From: Candidatus Metalachnospira gallinarum
GTDB taxonomy: Bacteria; Bacillota; Clostridia; Lachnospirales; Anaerotignaceae
Direction: 5' to 3'
DNA: 60,535 nucleotides
NCBI GenBank assembly: GCA_904378045.1
Contig: CAJFHC010000004.1
Span: 1-60,535 of the forward strand
Position numbers and translations under genes: made by a program. Of the stretch, positions 1 through 8,560 are shown one piece after another (position 1 is the first letter of the stretch; every line of letters starts with the position of its first letter). Under the pieces are notes generated by a model. The model saw nothing but the letters and a program-made list of their open reading frames with translations, had not been told where the DNA came from and searched no databases.

Positions 1-59
1 CTTATTGCAATTATACAAAAGGAGGTTTATTTTTTCCCCTCATAGCTTAAGCTTCTTTG

Positions 60-84
60 AACTACCGGCATAGCCGGTAGTTTT
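60..84 (+). terminator. Candidate terminator of a plus-strand gene left of the window
   Basis: A perfect 10-bp stem (AACTACCGGC and its complement) with a three-base ATA loop is followed by TTTT on the plus strand. It would end a transcript entering from the left, convergent with rpsI. Bases 1-59 hold nothing else I recognise; an AAAGGAGG string at about 18-25 is not followed by a usable start codon. Confidence 0.55.
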
Positions 85-91
85 CGTTATA

Positions 92-126
92 CAAAAAAAT
101 CCCCGGAAACGGGATGCTTCCGGGGA
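92..126 (-). terminator. Terminator of rplM-rpsI
   Basis: An 8-bp GC-rich stem (CCCCGGAA at 101-108 with TTCCGGGG at 118-125) is followed on the minus strand by seven T, directly downstream of the rpsI stop codon. This is a standard intrinsic terminator. Confidence 0.9.
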
Positions 127-143
127 AAATGTATTCTGTATGA

Positions 144-536
144 TTATCTCTTTGAGAACTGAGGCGCACGTCTGGCTGCTTTGAGACCGTATTTCTTTCT
201 TTCTTTCATACGAGGGTCTCTTGTAAGGAAACCGGCTTTCTTAAGAACGGGTCTGTAATCAGCATCTGCCTCAAGCAATGCTCTTGAAATGCCGTGTCTG
301 ATCGCACCGGCCTGTCCTGTGAAACCGCCGCCCTTAACGTTTACAAGCACGTCAAACTTAGCTACTGTATCTGTAGCCTCAAGGGGCTGGCGAACAATGA
401 GCTTAAGTGTCTCAAGACCAAAATATTCATCAATATCTCTTTTGTTTATAGTAATTTTACCGTTGCCGGGTACAAGGTATACTCTTGCTACGGATGATTT
501 TCTTCTGCCTGTTCCGTAATATCTGGCTGCTACCAT
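144..536 (-). CDS. rpsI: 30S ribosomal protein S9
   Basis: S9 sits in the head of the 30S subunit and its basic C-terminal tail reaches the P-site tRNA anticodon stem. The 130-residue product starts [16 protein letters not shown] and ends in the family's Lys/Arg-rich tail (RAPQFSKR), the expected length. An AAGGAGG site lies just upstream of the chosen ATG. It follows rplM by 17 bases, as in nearly all bacteria, and an intrinsic terminator follows it, so rplM-rpsI is a two-gene unit. Confidence 0.98.
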   Translation of the reverse strand: MVAARYYGTGRRKSSVARVYLVPGNGKITINKRDIDEYFGLETLKLIVRQPLEATDTVAKFDVLVNVKGGGFTGQAGAIRHGISRALLEADADYRPVLKKAGFLTRDPRMKERKKYGLKAARRAPQFSKR

Positions 537-553
537 TTTGCTTCCTCCTTATC

Positions 554-991
554 TCAATATTTAATCTCTAATACTTCGGGTTTCTGAGCTGCGTGAGGGT
601 GCTCTGCTGAAGCATATACGAAAAGTTTTCTCATCATAGCTCTTCCGAGTGCGTTTTTGGGAAGCATGCCTTTAACAGCATGAGTAAGCACTTCTTCAGG
701 CTTTGTTTCAAGCATCTTTTTAAGAGTAGTCTCTTTTAATCCGCCAATCCATCCGGAATTGCGTCTGTAGATCTTCTGATCCATCTTTTTGCCTGTTACT
801 TTGATTTTGTCTGCGTTTACAACTATTACGTAGTCACCTGTATCCATATGTGGGGTATAGATAGCTTTGTTTTTTCCGCGTAATACTTTTGCTATTTCCG
901 ATGCAAGACGTCCCAATGTTTTATCGGTAGCGTCTACAACATACCATTTCTTTTCGATGTCGGCGGGTTTTGCCATGTATGTTGTTCTCAT
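554..991 (-). CDS. rplM: 50S ribosomal protein L13
   Basis: L13 is an early-assembly protein of the 50S subunit. The product is 145 residues from [16 protein letters not shown], with the signature region around GRMLPKN-type sequence ([15 protein letters not shown]). A longer reading frame reaches 1015, but the ATG at 991 is preferred because AAGGGAGG lies just upstream and homologues begin here. First gene of rplM-rpsI, with a consensus promoter about 90 bases upstream. Its leader could be the target of L13 feedback control known in other Bacillota; that is inference. Confidence 0.97.
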   Translation of the reverse strand: MRTTYMAKPADIEKKWYVVDATDKTLGRLASEIAKVLRGKNKAIYTPHMDTGDYVIVVNADKIKVTGKKMDQKIYRRNSGWIGGLKETTLKKMLETKPEEVLTHAVKGMLPKNALGRAMMRKLFVYASAEHPHAAQKPEVLEIKY

Positions 992-1078
992 TGTTAAACC
1001 TCCCTTAAGTCTCAAAAAACAAATATAAAATTTATAGTCAAACTCGGGGCTAACGAGTTTATAAGTGGCATTGCAACA
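992..1078 (-). promoter_or_regulatory. 5' leader of rplM, possible L13 autoregulatory leader
   Basis: The transcribed leader of about 87 bases contains a hairpin (AACTCG pairing with CGAGTT, apices near 1040-1062) before the ribosome-binding site. L13 leaders that bind L13 are known upstream of rplM in Bacillota. I see a plausible hairpin in the right place, but I cannot confirm the consensus without a covariance-model search. Confidence 0.4.
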
Positions 1079-1084
1079 GTCTTA

Positions 1085-1113
1085 ATTATATTATAAAGCC
1101 CAAAGGCTGTCAA
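1085..1113 (-). promoter_or_regulatory. Consensus sigma-A promoter of rplM-rpsI
   Basis: On the minus strand TTGACA (1108-1113) and TATAAT (1085-1090) are separated by exactly 17 bases, a perfect vegetative promoter. Transcription should start near 1078. It separates rplM-rpsI from the upstream truA transcript. Confidence 0.92.
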
Positions 1114-1129
1114 TAGACATTTTAAAAAA

Positions 1130-1864
1130 TCAATACATAATTTTAACAAGCACAAGGCCGGAAGGACCCGCTGTTTTCCCGGCTTTTCTTCTGTCTCCGG
1201 AAGCTATGATCTCCGGCAGATCATCCGGGGCTATGCGTCCCTCTCCGACATAGATGAGCGTCCCTGCTATTATCCTGACCATATTATAAAGAAATCCGTT
1301 TCCGGTGACCCTTATCTTTATAAAATCGCCGTCTTTTTCAACGTCAAGGGAATATATGGTTCTCACCGTCGTTTTTGAACTGTTCCCGGAAGCGCAGAAC
1401 GCTCTGAAATCATGCTCTCCGACAAAGGCTTCGCAGGCCGTCCTCATGCTGTCCAAGTCAAGCTCATATCTTACATACTCGCTGTAATTTCTATATAGCG
1501 GGTTTCTGAACGGAGCGTTATATATGCTGTACTCATAGGTCTTTTTCAGCGCGTTGAACCTTGGATTGAAATCCGCGCCGACTTCTTCGGCATGGGTGAC
1601 AACAATATCATCCGGCAGCAGCGGATTGAGCGCCAGCGGTATTTTTTCCGCGGGGATACTCGTGTCCACATCTATTACCGCCCTCTGCCCAAGCGCATGA
1701 ACTCCCGCGTCCGTGCGGCTGGCGCCTATGCTCTCGATGTCGGTTTTAAAAAGAGTTGAACAAGCCTTGTCAAATTCCCCCTGAACAGTCACGGCGTTTT
1801 TCTGCTTCTGCCATCCGCTGTAATTTGTTCCGTCGTATGAAATTGTAAGAAGTATTCTTTTCAT
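1130..1864 (-). CDS. truA: tRNA pseudouridine(38-40) synthase TruA
   Basis: TruA isomerises uridines 38-40 in the tRNA anticodon arm. The 244-residue product begins MKRILLTISYDGTNYSGWQ and carries the catalytic-aspartate motif GASRTDAGVHALGQ near residue 58, plus the second-half GNGFLYNMVR motif. The frame can also start at a TTG at 1873; the ATG at 1864 is preferred from homologue length. It lies 13 bases after ecfT, as in many Clostridia where the ECF genes and truA follow the ribosomal cluster. Confidence 0.95.
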   Translation of the reverse strand: MKRILLTISYDGTNYSGWQKQKNAVTVQGEFDKACSTLFKTDIESIGASRTDAGVHALGQRAVIDVDTSIPAEKIPLALNPLLPDDIVVTHAEEVGADFNPRFNALKKTYEYSIYNAPFRNPLYRNYSEYVRYELDLDSMRTACEAFVGEHDFRAFCASGNSSKTTVRTIYSLDVEKDGDFIKIRVTGNGFLYNMVRIIAGTLIYVGEGRIAPDDLPEIIASGDRRKAGKTAGPSGLVLVKIMY

Positions 1865-1877
1865 ATTTAACAATATC

Positions 1878-2684
1878 TCAGCCTATAAATATCCTGATGG
1901 CCACGAGCACGGCGAAATATACAACAAATACCGCCACTGCCACATAGTCAATGGAGCTTATTTTCATCACGTTCATTCTTGTTCTCTCAACGCTTCCGCC
2001 GTAGCAGCGAGCCTCCATAGCCATCGCGAGCTCTTCCGCTCTTCTGAAAGCTGAAATGAACAGCGGGACGAGTATCGGCACAAGCGCCTTTGCCTTGCTT
2101 GCAAGGCTTCCTGTGTCAAAATCCGCTCCTCTCGCCTGCTGAGCCTTTATTATTTTATCCGTCTCGTCAAGGAGGGTCGGTATGAATCTCAGCGCTATGG
2201 TCATCATCATCGCTATATCGTGGGCGGGAACCCCTATTTTCTCCAACGGTTTAAGAAGCGACTCTATACCGTCGGTGAGCTTTATCGGTGTAGTGGTTAA
2301 AGTCAAAAGCGATGAGCCGACTATGAGAAGTATTATTCTCAGGCACATCTTTATGGCGAAAAACACGCCCTCAAGGGTTACTGTGAACCGCCATATCGTC
2401 AGAAGCGGCGTTTCTCCCTCCGTCACAAGCAGGTTGATGACCGCCGTAAAAATTATTATAAGAACCAGCGATCTAAGACCCCTTATCATAAATTTAAAAG
2501 GTACCCTTGACATCTTTATTGTTACCGCCAGTGAAGCTATTACAACGGCATAGCCGACAAAGCTGTTTATAACGAAAAGCGAGATTATATATAAAAGCGT
2601 TATTACAGTCTTGACTCTGGCGTCTATTCTGTGAATAGGCGATTCGGCCGGATAATACTGACCTATGGTTATATCTCTTATCAT
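1878..2684 (-). CDS. ecfT: ECF transporter transmembrane subunit EcfT
   Basis: EcfT joins the two EcfA ATPases to exchangeable substrate-binding S components that import vitamins or metals. The 268-residue protein is a CbiQ-family membrane protein with hydrophobic segments near residues 25-60, 68-90, 108-135 and 245-267, and the coupling-helix sequences QQARGADF and MEARCYGG; the second coupling motif reads ARC rather than the common ARG. Its ATG overlaps the ecfA2 stop, so translation is coupled. No S component is encoded nearby, so this is a shared (group II) module. Confidence 0.95.
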   Translation of the reverse strand: MIRDITIGQYYPAESPIHRIDARVKTVITLLYIISLFVINSFVGYAVVIASLAVTIKMSRVPFKFMIRGLRSLVLIIIFTAVINLLVTEGETPLLTIWRFTVTLEGVFFAIKMCLRIILLIVGSSLLTLTTTPIKLTDGIESLLKPLEKIGVPAHDIAMMMTIALRFIPTLLDETDKIIKAQQARGADFDTGSLASKAKALVPILVPLFISAFRRAEELAMAMEARCYGGSVERTRMNVMKISSIDYVAVAVFVVYFAVLVAIRIFIG

Positions 2685-3538
2685 TAGTCCACCTGCTTCA
2701 AAAACTTATACAAAACGTCCGTTGCCTCGGAAACGGTATAAATATCCGTCGGCACGTCATAGCCCATTTTTTTGAGTTTCGAGAAAACGTATGTTATCTG
2801 CGGCGCCGCCAGACCCATTTCCTCAAGTCTGTCCGCCTGGGAAAACACCTCTCTGGGCGTGCCGACAATGGCTGTTTTCCCTTTGTAAAGCACAACTATC
2901 CTGTCCACCAGCTTGGCCACGTCCTCCATACTATGGGAAACGAGGATAACGGTTATTTTCCGCATTTCGTGCATTTTTCTGACAGCCTCGAGTATTTCGT
3001 CCCTGCCCTTTGGATCAAGTCCAGCCGTGGGCTCATCCAGTATGAGCACCTCCGGCTCCATAGCTAATACACCGGCTATAGCGGCCCTTCTTTTCTGGCC
3101 TCCCGAAAGCTCAAATGGAGATTTATCGTAAATATCTTCTCCAAGGCCGACAGTCTCGAATGCCGAGCGCACTCTTCTGTCTATTTCCTCCTGGCTGAGC
3201 CCCAAATTCCCCGGGCCATAAGCCACGTCCTTGTATACGGTCATTTCAAAAAGCTGATGCTCAGGATATTGAAAAACAAGGCCAACCCTCTGTCTTATGG
3301 ATTTCAGCTTGCTCTTATCAGCGTAAATGTTTTCACCGTTCAGCAGCACCTCGCCGCTGGTAGGGACAAGGAGGGCGTTAAGGTGCTGGGTAAGCGTTGA
3401 CTTGCCCGAGCCCGTGTGCCCAATAAGTCCGATAAATTCCCCGTCCTTTATCTCAAGGTTTATATCATCAAGAGCCTTTTTTTCAAAAGCGGTTCCCGCT
3501 CCGTATATATGTGTCAAATGGTTGATTTTAATCGACAT
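2684..3538 (-). CDS. ecfA2: ECF transporter ATPase EcfA2
   Basis: One of two ABC ATPases that power the ECF importer. The 284-residue product has Walker [10 protein letters not shown] (about 40-48), Q-loop FQYPEHQLF, signature ELSGGQKRR, Walker [14 protein letters not shown] and the switch histidine in LVSHSMEDV. The Gln-to-downstream YPEHQLFE sequence is typical of EcfA2. The start lies inside ecfA1 (25-base overlap) behind an AGGTG site. Assignment of A2 rather than A1 rests on gene order and is fairly safe. Confidence 0.95.
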   Translation of the reverse strand: MSIKINHLTHIYGAGTAFEKKALDDINLEIKDGEFIGLIGHTGSGKSTLTQHLNALLVPTSGEVLLNGENIYADKSKLKSIRQRVGLVFQYPEHQLFEMTVYKDVAYGPGNLGLSQEEIDRRVRSAFETVGLGEDIYDKSPFELSGGQKRRAAIAGVLAMEPEVLILDEPTAGLDPKGRDEILEAVRKMHEMRKITVILVSHSMEDVAKLVDRIVVLYKGKTAIVGTPREVFSQADRLEEMGLAAPQITYVFSKLKKMGYDVPTDIYTVSEATDVLYKFLKQVD

Positions 3539-4380
3539 ATCGCACCTGCCATTTCATCCACCGTAAGAATATCCTGGGGTATGTCTATACCCAGCTTTCT
3601 AAGGTTATAAGCCGTCTCCGTAACCTGCGGCACGTCAAGTCCATAGCTTTTCATACGCTCCACCTGGGAAAATATCTCCCTCGGAACGCCCTGCATAACG
3701 ATCTTCCCGTCATCTATAACATAGACCTTGTCCGCGGAAACAGCCTCGTCCATATAATGAGTTATAAGTATTATCGTAATTCCGTTTTCTTTATTCAGCC
3801 TGTGGATAGTCTCCATTACATCGTGCCTGCCCATTGGGTCAAGCATGGCTGTGGGCTCGTCCAGCACTATGCATTGGGGCTTCATAGCAAGTATGCCGGC
3901 AATGGCTATCCTCTGCTTTTGTCCTCCGGACAGCTTGGAAGGCGTATCCTTCTGAAAGCCGTCCATTCCGACCATTTTCAGCGACTCATCTACCCTGCGC
4001 CTTATTTCACCGGGCTCAACTCCGAGATTTTCCGGCCCAAACGCCACGTCCTCCTCAACAATGGTCGCGACGAGCTGATTATCGGGATTCTGGAATACCA
4101 TTCCCGTATTCTGCCTTATTTTCCATACCAGGCTGTCGTCCTTAGTGTCCATTCCATCCACGAAAATCGTGCCTTCACTTGGTGTTATGAGCGCGTTCAA
4201 GTGCTTCGCGAAAGTCGATTTTCCCGATCCGTTATGTCCCAGGATCGCGACAAAACTGCCCTTTTCAATATCTATATTTACGTCGTCCAGCGCCATGAGC
4301 TTTCTTTCGGTATTTTCGCCCTGTACCTCCACCACTTTGGTGTATTCGTAACTCACGTCCTTGGCTTCTATCATCTTCAT
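3514..4380 (-). CDS. ecfA1: ECF transporter ATPase EcfA1
   Basis: Partner ATPase of EcfA2. The 288-residue product has Walker [10 protein letters not shown] (about 48-56), Q-loop FQNPDNQLV, signature KLSGGQKQR and Walker [14 protein letters not shown]. It opens with an extended strand segment (about residues 11-29, [12 protein letters not shown]) before the core fold, as in many clostridial EcfA1. It is first in the ecfA1-ecfA2-ecfT-truA unit, which starts after the rplQ terminator and has its own candidate promoter. Confidence 0.95.
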   Translation of the reverse strand: MKMIEAKDVSYEYTKVVEVQGENTERKLMALDDVNIDIEKGSFVAILGHNGSGKSTFAKHLNALITPSEGTIFVDGMDTKDDSLVWKIRQNTGMVFQNPDNQLVATIVEEDVAFGPENLGVEPGEIRRRVDESLKMVGMDGFQKDTPSKLSGGQKQRIAIAGILAMKPQCIVLDEPTAMLDPMGRHDVMETIHRLNKENGITIILITHYMDEAVSADKVYVIDDGKIVMQGVPREIFSQVERMKSYGLDVPQVTETAYNLRKLGIDIPQDILTVDEMAGAICRLKSTI

Positions 4381-4518
4381 ATTATCACCGTCTTTTTATT
4401 TATCCCCAATTCGATTTTGTGTCCCAGCGTTCAAAATTTTCTTGCTGTTCCTACCCGCTGCGGCGGCGCAAACACTCAAAAGAATTGGGATTTTATTTAT
4501 AGGACTTAACAAAACGAT

Positions 4519-4547
4519 TTTATAAACAGGCTTGTTACGTCCCACAA
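4519..4547 (-). promoter_or_regulatory. Candidate promoter of ecfA1-ecfA2-ecfT-truA
   Basis: On the minus strand TTGTGG (4542-4547) and TATAAA (4519-4524) are 17 bases apart, just downstream of the rplQ terminator. The leader to ecfA1 would be about 130 bases. I see no further recognised element in that leader. Confidence 0.5.
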
Positions 4548-4560
4548 AATGTGTATACAT

Positions 4561-4596
4561 ATAAAAATTGGGGATTAAGCAGCACTTAATCCCCTT
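4561..4596 (-). terminator. Terminator of the ribosomal superoperon after rplQ
   Basis: A 10-bp stem (GGGGATTAAG at 4570-4579 with CTTAATCCCC at 4585-4594) and a five-base loop are followed on the minus strand by AATTTTTAT. It ends transcription shortly after the rplQ stop. Confidence 0.88.
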
Positions 4597-4602
4597 TGAT
4601 TC

Positions 4603-5145
4603 TTAAACAAGCTCGATTATTACTTCGGGAGCGCCGTCGCCTTTACGGTTTCCGAGTTTGATTATACGAGTATAGCCGCCCTTACGATCAGCGTACTTGG
4701 GAGCGATCTCGTCAAACATCTTAGCGCACATATCAACCTTAACCGTGTTCTTTCTGACTTTTCTTCCGTCCTTGGGAACCTCTGTTACAGGGTAAAGAAC
4801 GCTTAAGATCTTTCTTCTGGCGTTAAGTCTTGAAGGCTTGTCTTTTTTGATAGTCTTCTTAACTTCTTCGTAAACAGTTACTTTCTTTCCGTCTACTACT
4901 TCTTTAACTCTCTTGCCTGAAGCATCCTTCTTAGGAACCTTTGCCGTTACTTCAACTTCCTCAAAGTTGTCCTTCTCTTTTACCGCAAGAGTGATAAGCT
5001 TTTCAGCTATTCTTCTAACTTCCTTCGCTCTTGTCTCAGTTGTTTTGATCTTTCCATGGTATAAAAGATTAGTTACCTGATTTCTTAAAAGAGCTTTTCT
5101 CTGGCTGCTTGTGCGTCCGAGTTTTCTGTTTCCTGAACCTGTCAT
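4603..5145 (-). CDS. rplQ: 50S ribosomal protein L17 with internal insertion
   Basis: L17 lines the peptide exit side of the 50S subunit. The product has the typical opening [18 protein letters not shown] and closing [16 protein letters not shown], but at 180 residues it is longer than the usual 113-130. The excess lies at about residues 56-105, a Lys/Glu/Val-rich stretch (around [19 protein letters not shown]) inserted before [14 protein letters not shown]. Last gene of the superoperon, 90 bases after rpoA. Such insertions occur in some clostridial lineages; function unknown. Confidence 0.96.
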   Translation of the reverse strand: MTGSGNRKLGRTSSQRKALLRNQVTNLLYHGKIKTTETRAKEVRRIAEKLITLAVKEKDNFEEVEVTAKVPKKDASGKRVKEVVDGKKVTVYEEVKKTIKKDKPSRLNARRKILSVLYPVTEVPKDGRKVRKNTVKVDMCAKMFDEIAPKYADRKGGYTRIIKLGNRKGDGAPEVIIELV

Positions 5146-5181
5146 TACAAATCCTCCTTGTAAACACCGTAAAACTTACCC

Positions 5182-5215
5182 CAGGGGACTTGCTCTTCGG
5201 GCTTACAGCCCCCTG
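5182..5215 (-). other. Stem-loop between rpoA and rplQ
   Basis: CAGGGG (5182-5187) pairs with CCCCTG (5210-5215) around a 22-base loop. On the minus strand no T-run follows, so it is not a standard terminator; it may tune stability or translation of rplQ. Role unknown. Confidence 0.4.
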
Positions 5216-5235
5216 CAGTCTTACGTCAATAATAA

Positions 5236-6195
5236 TTAATCATCACTCGGCTTTAACGAAAGTCCAAGCTCAGCGATCTTGTTGAGCACTTCTTCAAGGG
5301 ACTTCTTGCCGAGGTTTCGTACCTTCATCATTTCCTCTTCGGTCTTGCATGCAAGATCCTCAACGGTGTTGATTCCGGCACGTTTCAGGCAGTTGTAGGA
5401 ACGTACGGAAAGGTCAAGCTCTTCGATGCTCATTTCAAGCACCTTTTCCTTCTTGCCTTCCTCCTTCTCCACAAGTATCTCCGTATTCTTAGCGTTGTCC
5501 GAAAGGTCAATGAAAAGAGCGAGATGCTCGTTGAGGAGCTTTGCGCCGTAGCTTACGGCGTCATCCGGAGCAATGGTTCCGTTTGTCCATACTTCGAGAG
5601 TCAGCTTATCATAGTCTGTGATCTGTCCGACTCTTGTATTTTCAACAAGGAAGTTCACCCTTGTTACGGGAGTAAATATACTGTCCACGGGAAGCATTCC
5701 TATGGGCTGATCTTCCTTCTTGTTTTTATCAGCGCCGACATATCCTCTGCCTTTGCTGATAGTGATTTCCATATAGAGCTTACTGTTAGGGCCGCCGCTT
5801 AATGTAGCGATGTGGAGATCAGGATTGAGTATCTCTATATCGCTGTCGGCCTTGATGTCCTTAGCGGTTACTTCGCCTTCGCCTTCGACGTCTATGTAAG
5901 CAACCTTGGACTCATTGCCCTCACTTGTATTTTTGATTGCGAGACATTTTAAATTCAAAATGATTTCGGTAACGTCTTCCTTGACTCCGGGAATAACACT
6001 GAACTCATGAAGAACTCCGTCGATCTTTACGTTGCTTACGGCTGAGCCGGGCAATGAAGAAAGAAGTATTCTTCTGAGCGAGTTACCGAGCGTTGTACCA
6101 TATCCTCTTTCAAGGGGTTCAACCACAAAGCGGCCGTATGTGCCGTCCTGTGCCATTTCAGCTATTTCTATACGAGGTTTCTCAAATTCAAACAC
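5236..6195 (-). CDS. rpoA: DNA-directed RNA polymerase subunit alpha
   Basis: Alpha dimerises to nucleate core RNA polymerase. The 319-residue product has the N-terminal assembly domain ([29 protein letters not shown] near 22-50), an acidic linker and the C-terminal DNA-binding domain with its helix-hairpin-helix segments ([16 protein letters not shown] and [11 protein letters not shown]). Length and domain order are normal. It sits between rpsD (50 bases) and rplQ (90 bases). Confidence 0.98.
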   Translation of the reverse strand: MFEFEKPRIEIAEMAQDGTYGRFVVEPLERGYGTTLGNSLRRILLSSLPGSAVSNVKIDGVLHEFSVIPGVKEDVTEIILNLKCLAIKNTSEGNESKVAYIDVEGEGEVTAKDIKADSDIEILNPDLHIATLSGGPNSKLYMEITISKGRGYVGADKNKKEDQPIGMLPVDSIFTPVTRVNFLVENTRVGQITDYDKLTLEVWTNGTIAPDDAVSYGAKLLNEHLALFIDLSDNAKNTEILVEKEEGKKEKVLEMSIEELDLSVRSYNCLKRAGINTVEDLACKTEEEMMKVRNLGKKSLEEVLNKIAELGLSLKPSDD

Positions 6196-6245
6196 TCATT
6201 TAAACCTCCCTTGCAGATATAAAAAACAGTAACCAGCAAAAATCA

Positions 6246-6842
6246 TTACTTTGAATAGAGCTCGACAATAAGAGTTTCCTCAACGGGCACATCGATCATA
6301 GCTCTTGTAGGCTTGCATACTACTGTTCCCTTAAGGTTCTCATGGTCAGCGCTTAACCACTCGGGTACTACCCTTGTGTCTGTTACTTCAAGAATATCTT
6401 TATATCTCTGCATATCGGCATATTTGTCTTTGATTGAGATAACGTCGCCGACCTTTACCTGATATGAAGGAATATCTACAGCCTTGCCGTTAACATATAC
6501 ATGTTTGTGGCGAACAATCTGTCTTGCTTCCTTTCTTGTTCTTCCGTAGCCGAGTCTAAACATCACGTTGTCAAGTCTGAGCTCAAGAAGGATAAGAAGG
6601 TTCTCTCCGGGGATACCCTCTCTCATTTTTTCAGCTCTTGCGAAATAACCTCTGAACTGTTTTTCAAGAACGCCGTAGATGAATTTTGCTTTCTGTTTTT
6701 CTCTTAACTGAAGGCCGTACTCACTCATCTTTTTGCCGACTTTTGTATTTTTCTTTTTAGATTTCTTTTCAATTCCTAAATAGATAGGATCAAGGTTAAG
6801 TGATCTGCATCTCTTAAGAACCGGAACTCTGTCTCTAGCCAT
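6246..6842 (-). CDS. rpsD: 30S ribosomal protein S4
   Basis: S4 is a primary 16S rRNA-binding assembly protein. The 198-residue product has the S4 RNA-binding domain ([20 protein letters not shown] region, about 90-150). The N-terminus has only one cysteine (KRCRSLNLD), so it is the zinc-free form. In Bacillus rpsD is a separate autoregulated gene; here it is inside the alpha cluster between rpsK and rpoA. Confidence 0.98.
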   Translation of the reverse strand: MARDRVPVLKRCRSLNLDPIYLGIEKKSKKKNTKVGKKMSEYGLQLREKQKAKFIYGVLEKQFRGYFARAEKMREGIPGENLLILLELRLDNVMFRLGYGRTRKEARQIVRHKHVYVNGKAVDIPSYQVKVGDVISIKDKYADMQRYKDILEVTDTRVVPEWLSADHENLKGTVVCKPTRAMIDVPVEETLIVELYSK

Positions 6843-6861
6843 TTAACTAAGCACCTCCTAA

Positions 6862-7263
6862 TTATACTCTTCTGCGTTTGGGCGGTCTGCATCCGTTATG
6901 GGGTACAGGTGTAACGTCCTTGATCATTGTTACGTCAAGTCCTGCTGCCTGAAGCGCACGGATAGCTGCCTCACGGCCCGAACCGGGTCCCTTAACGAAA
7001 ACCTCTACAGTCTTTAAGCCGTAATCGGAAGCTGACTTAGCTGCTGTCTCGGCTGCCATCTGAGCTGCGTAGGGAGTTGATTTTCTTGATCCTCTGAAGC
7101 CTAACTCTCCGGCGCTTGCCCATGAAAGCGTATTTCCTACTGTATCTGTAATAGTTACTATTGTATTGTTAAATGTTGACTGGATATGCGCCTGTCCGCG
7201 TTCAACGTGTTTTCTGTCGCGGCGTCTGCGTGTAGTCGATTTTTTAACAGCTTTCTTTGCCAT
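6862..7263 (-). CDS. rpsK: 30S ribosomal protein S11
   Basis: S11 forms part of the 30S platform at the E-site. The 133-residue product has the family's [23 protein letters not shown] start, the central [14 protein letters not shown] and the basic C-terminus [18 protein letters not shown]. It follows rpsM by 22 bases with an AGGGAGG site. Confidence 0.98.
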   Translation of the reverse strand: MAKKAVKKSTTRRRRDRKHVERGQAHIQSTFNNTIVTITDTVGNTLSWASAGELGFRGSRKSTPYAAQMAAETAAKSASDYGLKTVEVFVKGPGSGREAAIRALQAAGLDVTMIKDVTPVPHNGCRPPKRRRV

Positions 7264-7285
7264 TAGTTTTTTGCCTCCCTTTTAA

Positions 7286-7654
7286 TTATTTCTTCTTGTT
7301 AGCAACAGTCTTTCTCGGACCTTTTCTTGTACGAGCGTTTGTCTTTGTTTTCTGACCCCTAACAGGAAGGCCTTTTCTGTGGCGGATTCCTCTGTAGCAT
7401 CCGATCTCCATAAGACGTTTGATGTTAAGAGCTATCTCACGTCTGAGATCACCTTCTACAGTCTGTGTTCTATCTATTACGTCACGGATCCTTGCAACCT
7501 CTTCATCCGTTAAGTCCCTGCATCTTACGTCGGGGTTAACTCCAGCCTCAGCTAAGATTCTTACAGCGCTTGAATGACCGATGCCATATACATAAGTAAG
7601 GCCGACCTCAACGCGTTTCTCTCTTGGTAAGTCTACACCAGCAATACGTGCCAT
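7286..7654 (-). CDS. rpsM: 30S ribosomal protein S13
   Basis: S13 lies in the 30S head and makes the bridge to L5. The 122-residue product begins [25 protein letters not shown] sequence and ends in the basic tail [11 protein letters not shown] that contacts P-site tRNA. It is the first gene after a 245-base gap with a good internal promoter, so rpsM-rpsK-rpsD-rpoA-rplQ can be expressed as a separate alpha unit. Confidence 0.98.
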   Translation of the reverse strand: MARIAGVDLPREKRVEVGLTYVYGIGHSSAVRILAEAGVNPDVRCRDLTDEEVARIRDVIDRTQTVEGDLRREIALNIKRLMEIGCYRGIRHRKGLPVRGQKTKTNARTRKGPRKTVANKKK

Positions 7655-7739
7655 GTAAAATTCGCACCTCCTAAAGTGTTCTAAACAACGATTGTTTCTG
7701 ATTTTTGTTTCGTAGATAATCCGTCAATCACATCATTCT

Positions 7740-7768
7740 ATTATACCAAAGATCTCCGGATTTTTCAA
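7740..7768 (-). promoter_or_regulatory. Internal promoter before rpsM (alpha operon)
   Basis: On the minus strand TTGAAA (7763-7768) and TATAAT (7740-7745) are 17 bases apart, so transcription should start near 7733 with a leader of about 80 bases. Upstream of it, around 7810-7860, are GC-rich inverted repeats (CAGACC-TCC-GGTCTG and a nearby CCGAC-rich repeat) with no T-run right after them; they may weaken read-through from rpmJ. Confidence 0.85.
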
Positions 7769-7899
7769 AGTATTTTTAATGTTTTCATCAAAAAATATTG
7801 ATCCGTCGGTACAGACCGGAGGTCTGTCAGCCGCCCGACAGGAAAATCGGTTCGGTCTGAAGGTTTCATGCCCCTTCACGACCCATATAATTAAAGATA

Positions 7900-8013
7900 T
7901 CAGCCCTGTCTCTGTTTATGTTTGGGATTTTCACAAATGACCATAACATGACCTTTTCTTTTGATTACTTTGCATTTTTCACACATAGGTTTTACAGACG
8001 GTCTTACTTTCAT
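7900..8013 (-). CDS. rpmJ: 50S ribosomal protein L36
   Basis: L36 is the smallest 50S protein and binds zinc near the peptidyl transferase region. The 37-residue product [20 protein letters not shown] carries the zinc ribbon Cys11, Cys14, Cys27 and His33, the zinc-containing form. The reading frame extends further upstream, but the ATG at 8013 follows an AAGGAGCG site and gives the invariant family length. 16 bases after infA. Confidence 0.97.
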   Translation of the reverse strand: MKVRPSVKPMCEKCKVIKRKGHVMVICENPKHKQRQG

Positions 8014-8029
8014 TGTGATCGCTCCTTCC

Positions 8030-8248
8030 TTATTTCGCGCGCCATATAATTCTGCCCTTGGCAAGATCATAGGGCGACATTTCAACCAATACTTTGTCTC
8101 CCGGAAGAATTCTTATAAAATTCATACGAAGCTTTCCGGAGATATGCGCTAAAATCTTATGTCCGTTTTCAAGCTCAACCTGAAACATAGCATTTGGTAA
8201 TTTTTCCAATACGGTTCCTTCTACTTCAATTACATCGTCCTTTGACAA
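8030..8248 (-). CDS. infA: Translation initiation factor IF-1 (TTG start)
   Basis: IF-1 occupies the ribosomal A site during initiation. The 72-residue OB-fold protein reads [20 protein letters not shown] and ends KGRIIWRAK, nearly identical to the family consensus. The start is TTG at 8246-8248: family homology begins exactly there, and AAGGAGG lies eight bases upstream. Longer in-frame readings run into the preceding KOW gene and are not plausible. Confidence 0.95.
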   Translation of the reverse strand: MSKDDVIEVEGTVLEKLPNAMFQVELENGHKILAHISGKLRMNFIRILPGDKVLVEMSPYDLAKGRIIWRAK

Positions 8249-8261
8249 GCTAAGAACCTCC

Positions 8262-8543
8262 TTAATTCGCTTTGCTCTGTTTTTGATCACTATATTTCTT
8301 AAGCGCCTTGACAAAGTCCGCGTCCAGCAGGTATTCGCCATTTTCGATCTTTGTCTTCAGCTCATCGTCATAATAGTTTGTGATTTGGACATGTTTTGTT
8401 TTTTTCTTCTTTGGTTTATCCATTTTGCGGCTTTTGCCGTCGGTAAGATAGAGAAAGTCCTCCTCTATCTCCGTCACGATAAACGCCTTGCCCTTATCGT
8501 GTCCGCATTTTGAATAAACTACCTGTCCTACGGTGTATTCCAT
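8262..8543 (-). CDS. KOW-domain RNA-binding protein (L14e/L6e/L27e-like)
   Basis: A 93-residue basic protein found in this position (between map and infA) in many Clostridia. An N-terminal KOW-type SH3 barrel is visible ([20 protein letters not shown], about 3-22), followed by a Lys-rich stretch ([12 protein letters not shown], about 42-53) and a helical acidic/basic tail. Probably ribosome- or rRNA-associated; the exact role is not established. 13 bases before infA. Confidence 0.85.
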   Translation of the reverse strand: MEYTVGQVVYSKCGHDKGKAFIVTEIEEDFLYLTDGKSRKMDKPKKKKTKHVQITNYYDDELKTKIENGEYLLDADFVKALKKYSDQKQSKAN

Positions 8544-8560
8544 TTCTGTTCACCCTTCTC

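Noticed and set aside
8249..8341. Longer IF-1 with a 31-residue N-terminal extension
   Set aside because: The extension overlaps the KOW gene and is not family sequence; TTG at 8248 has a proper ribosome-binding site.
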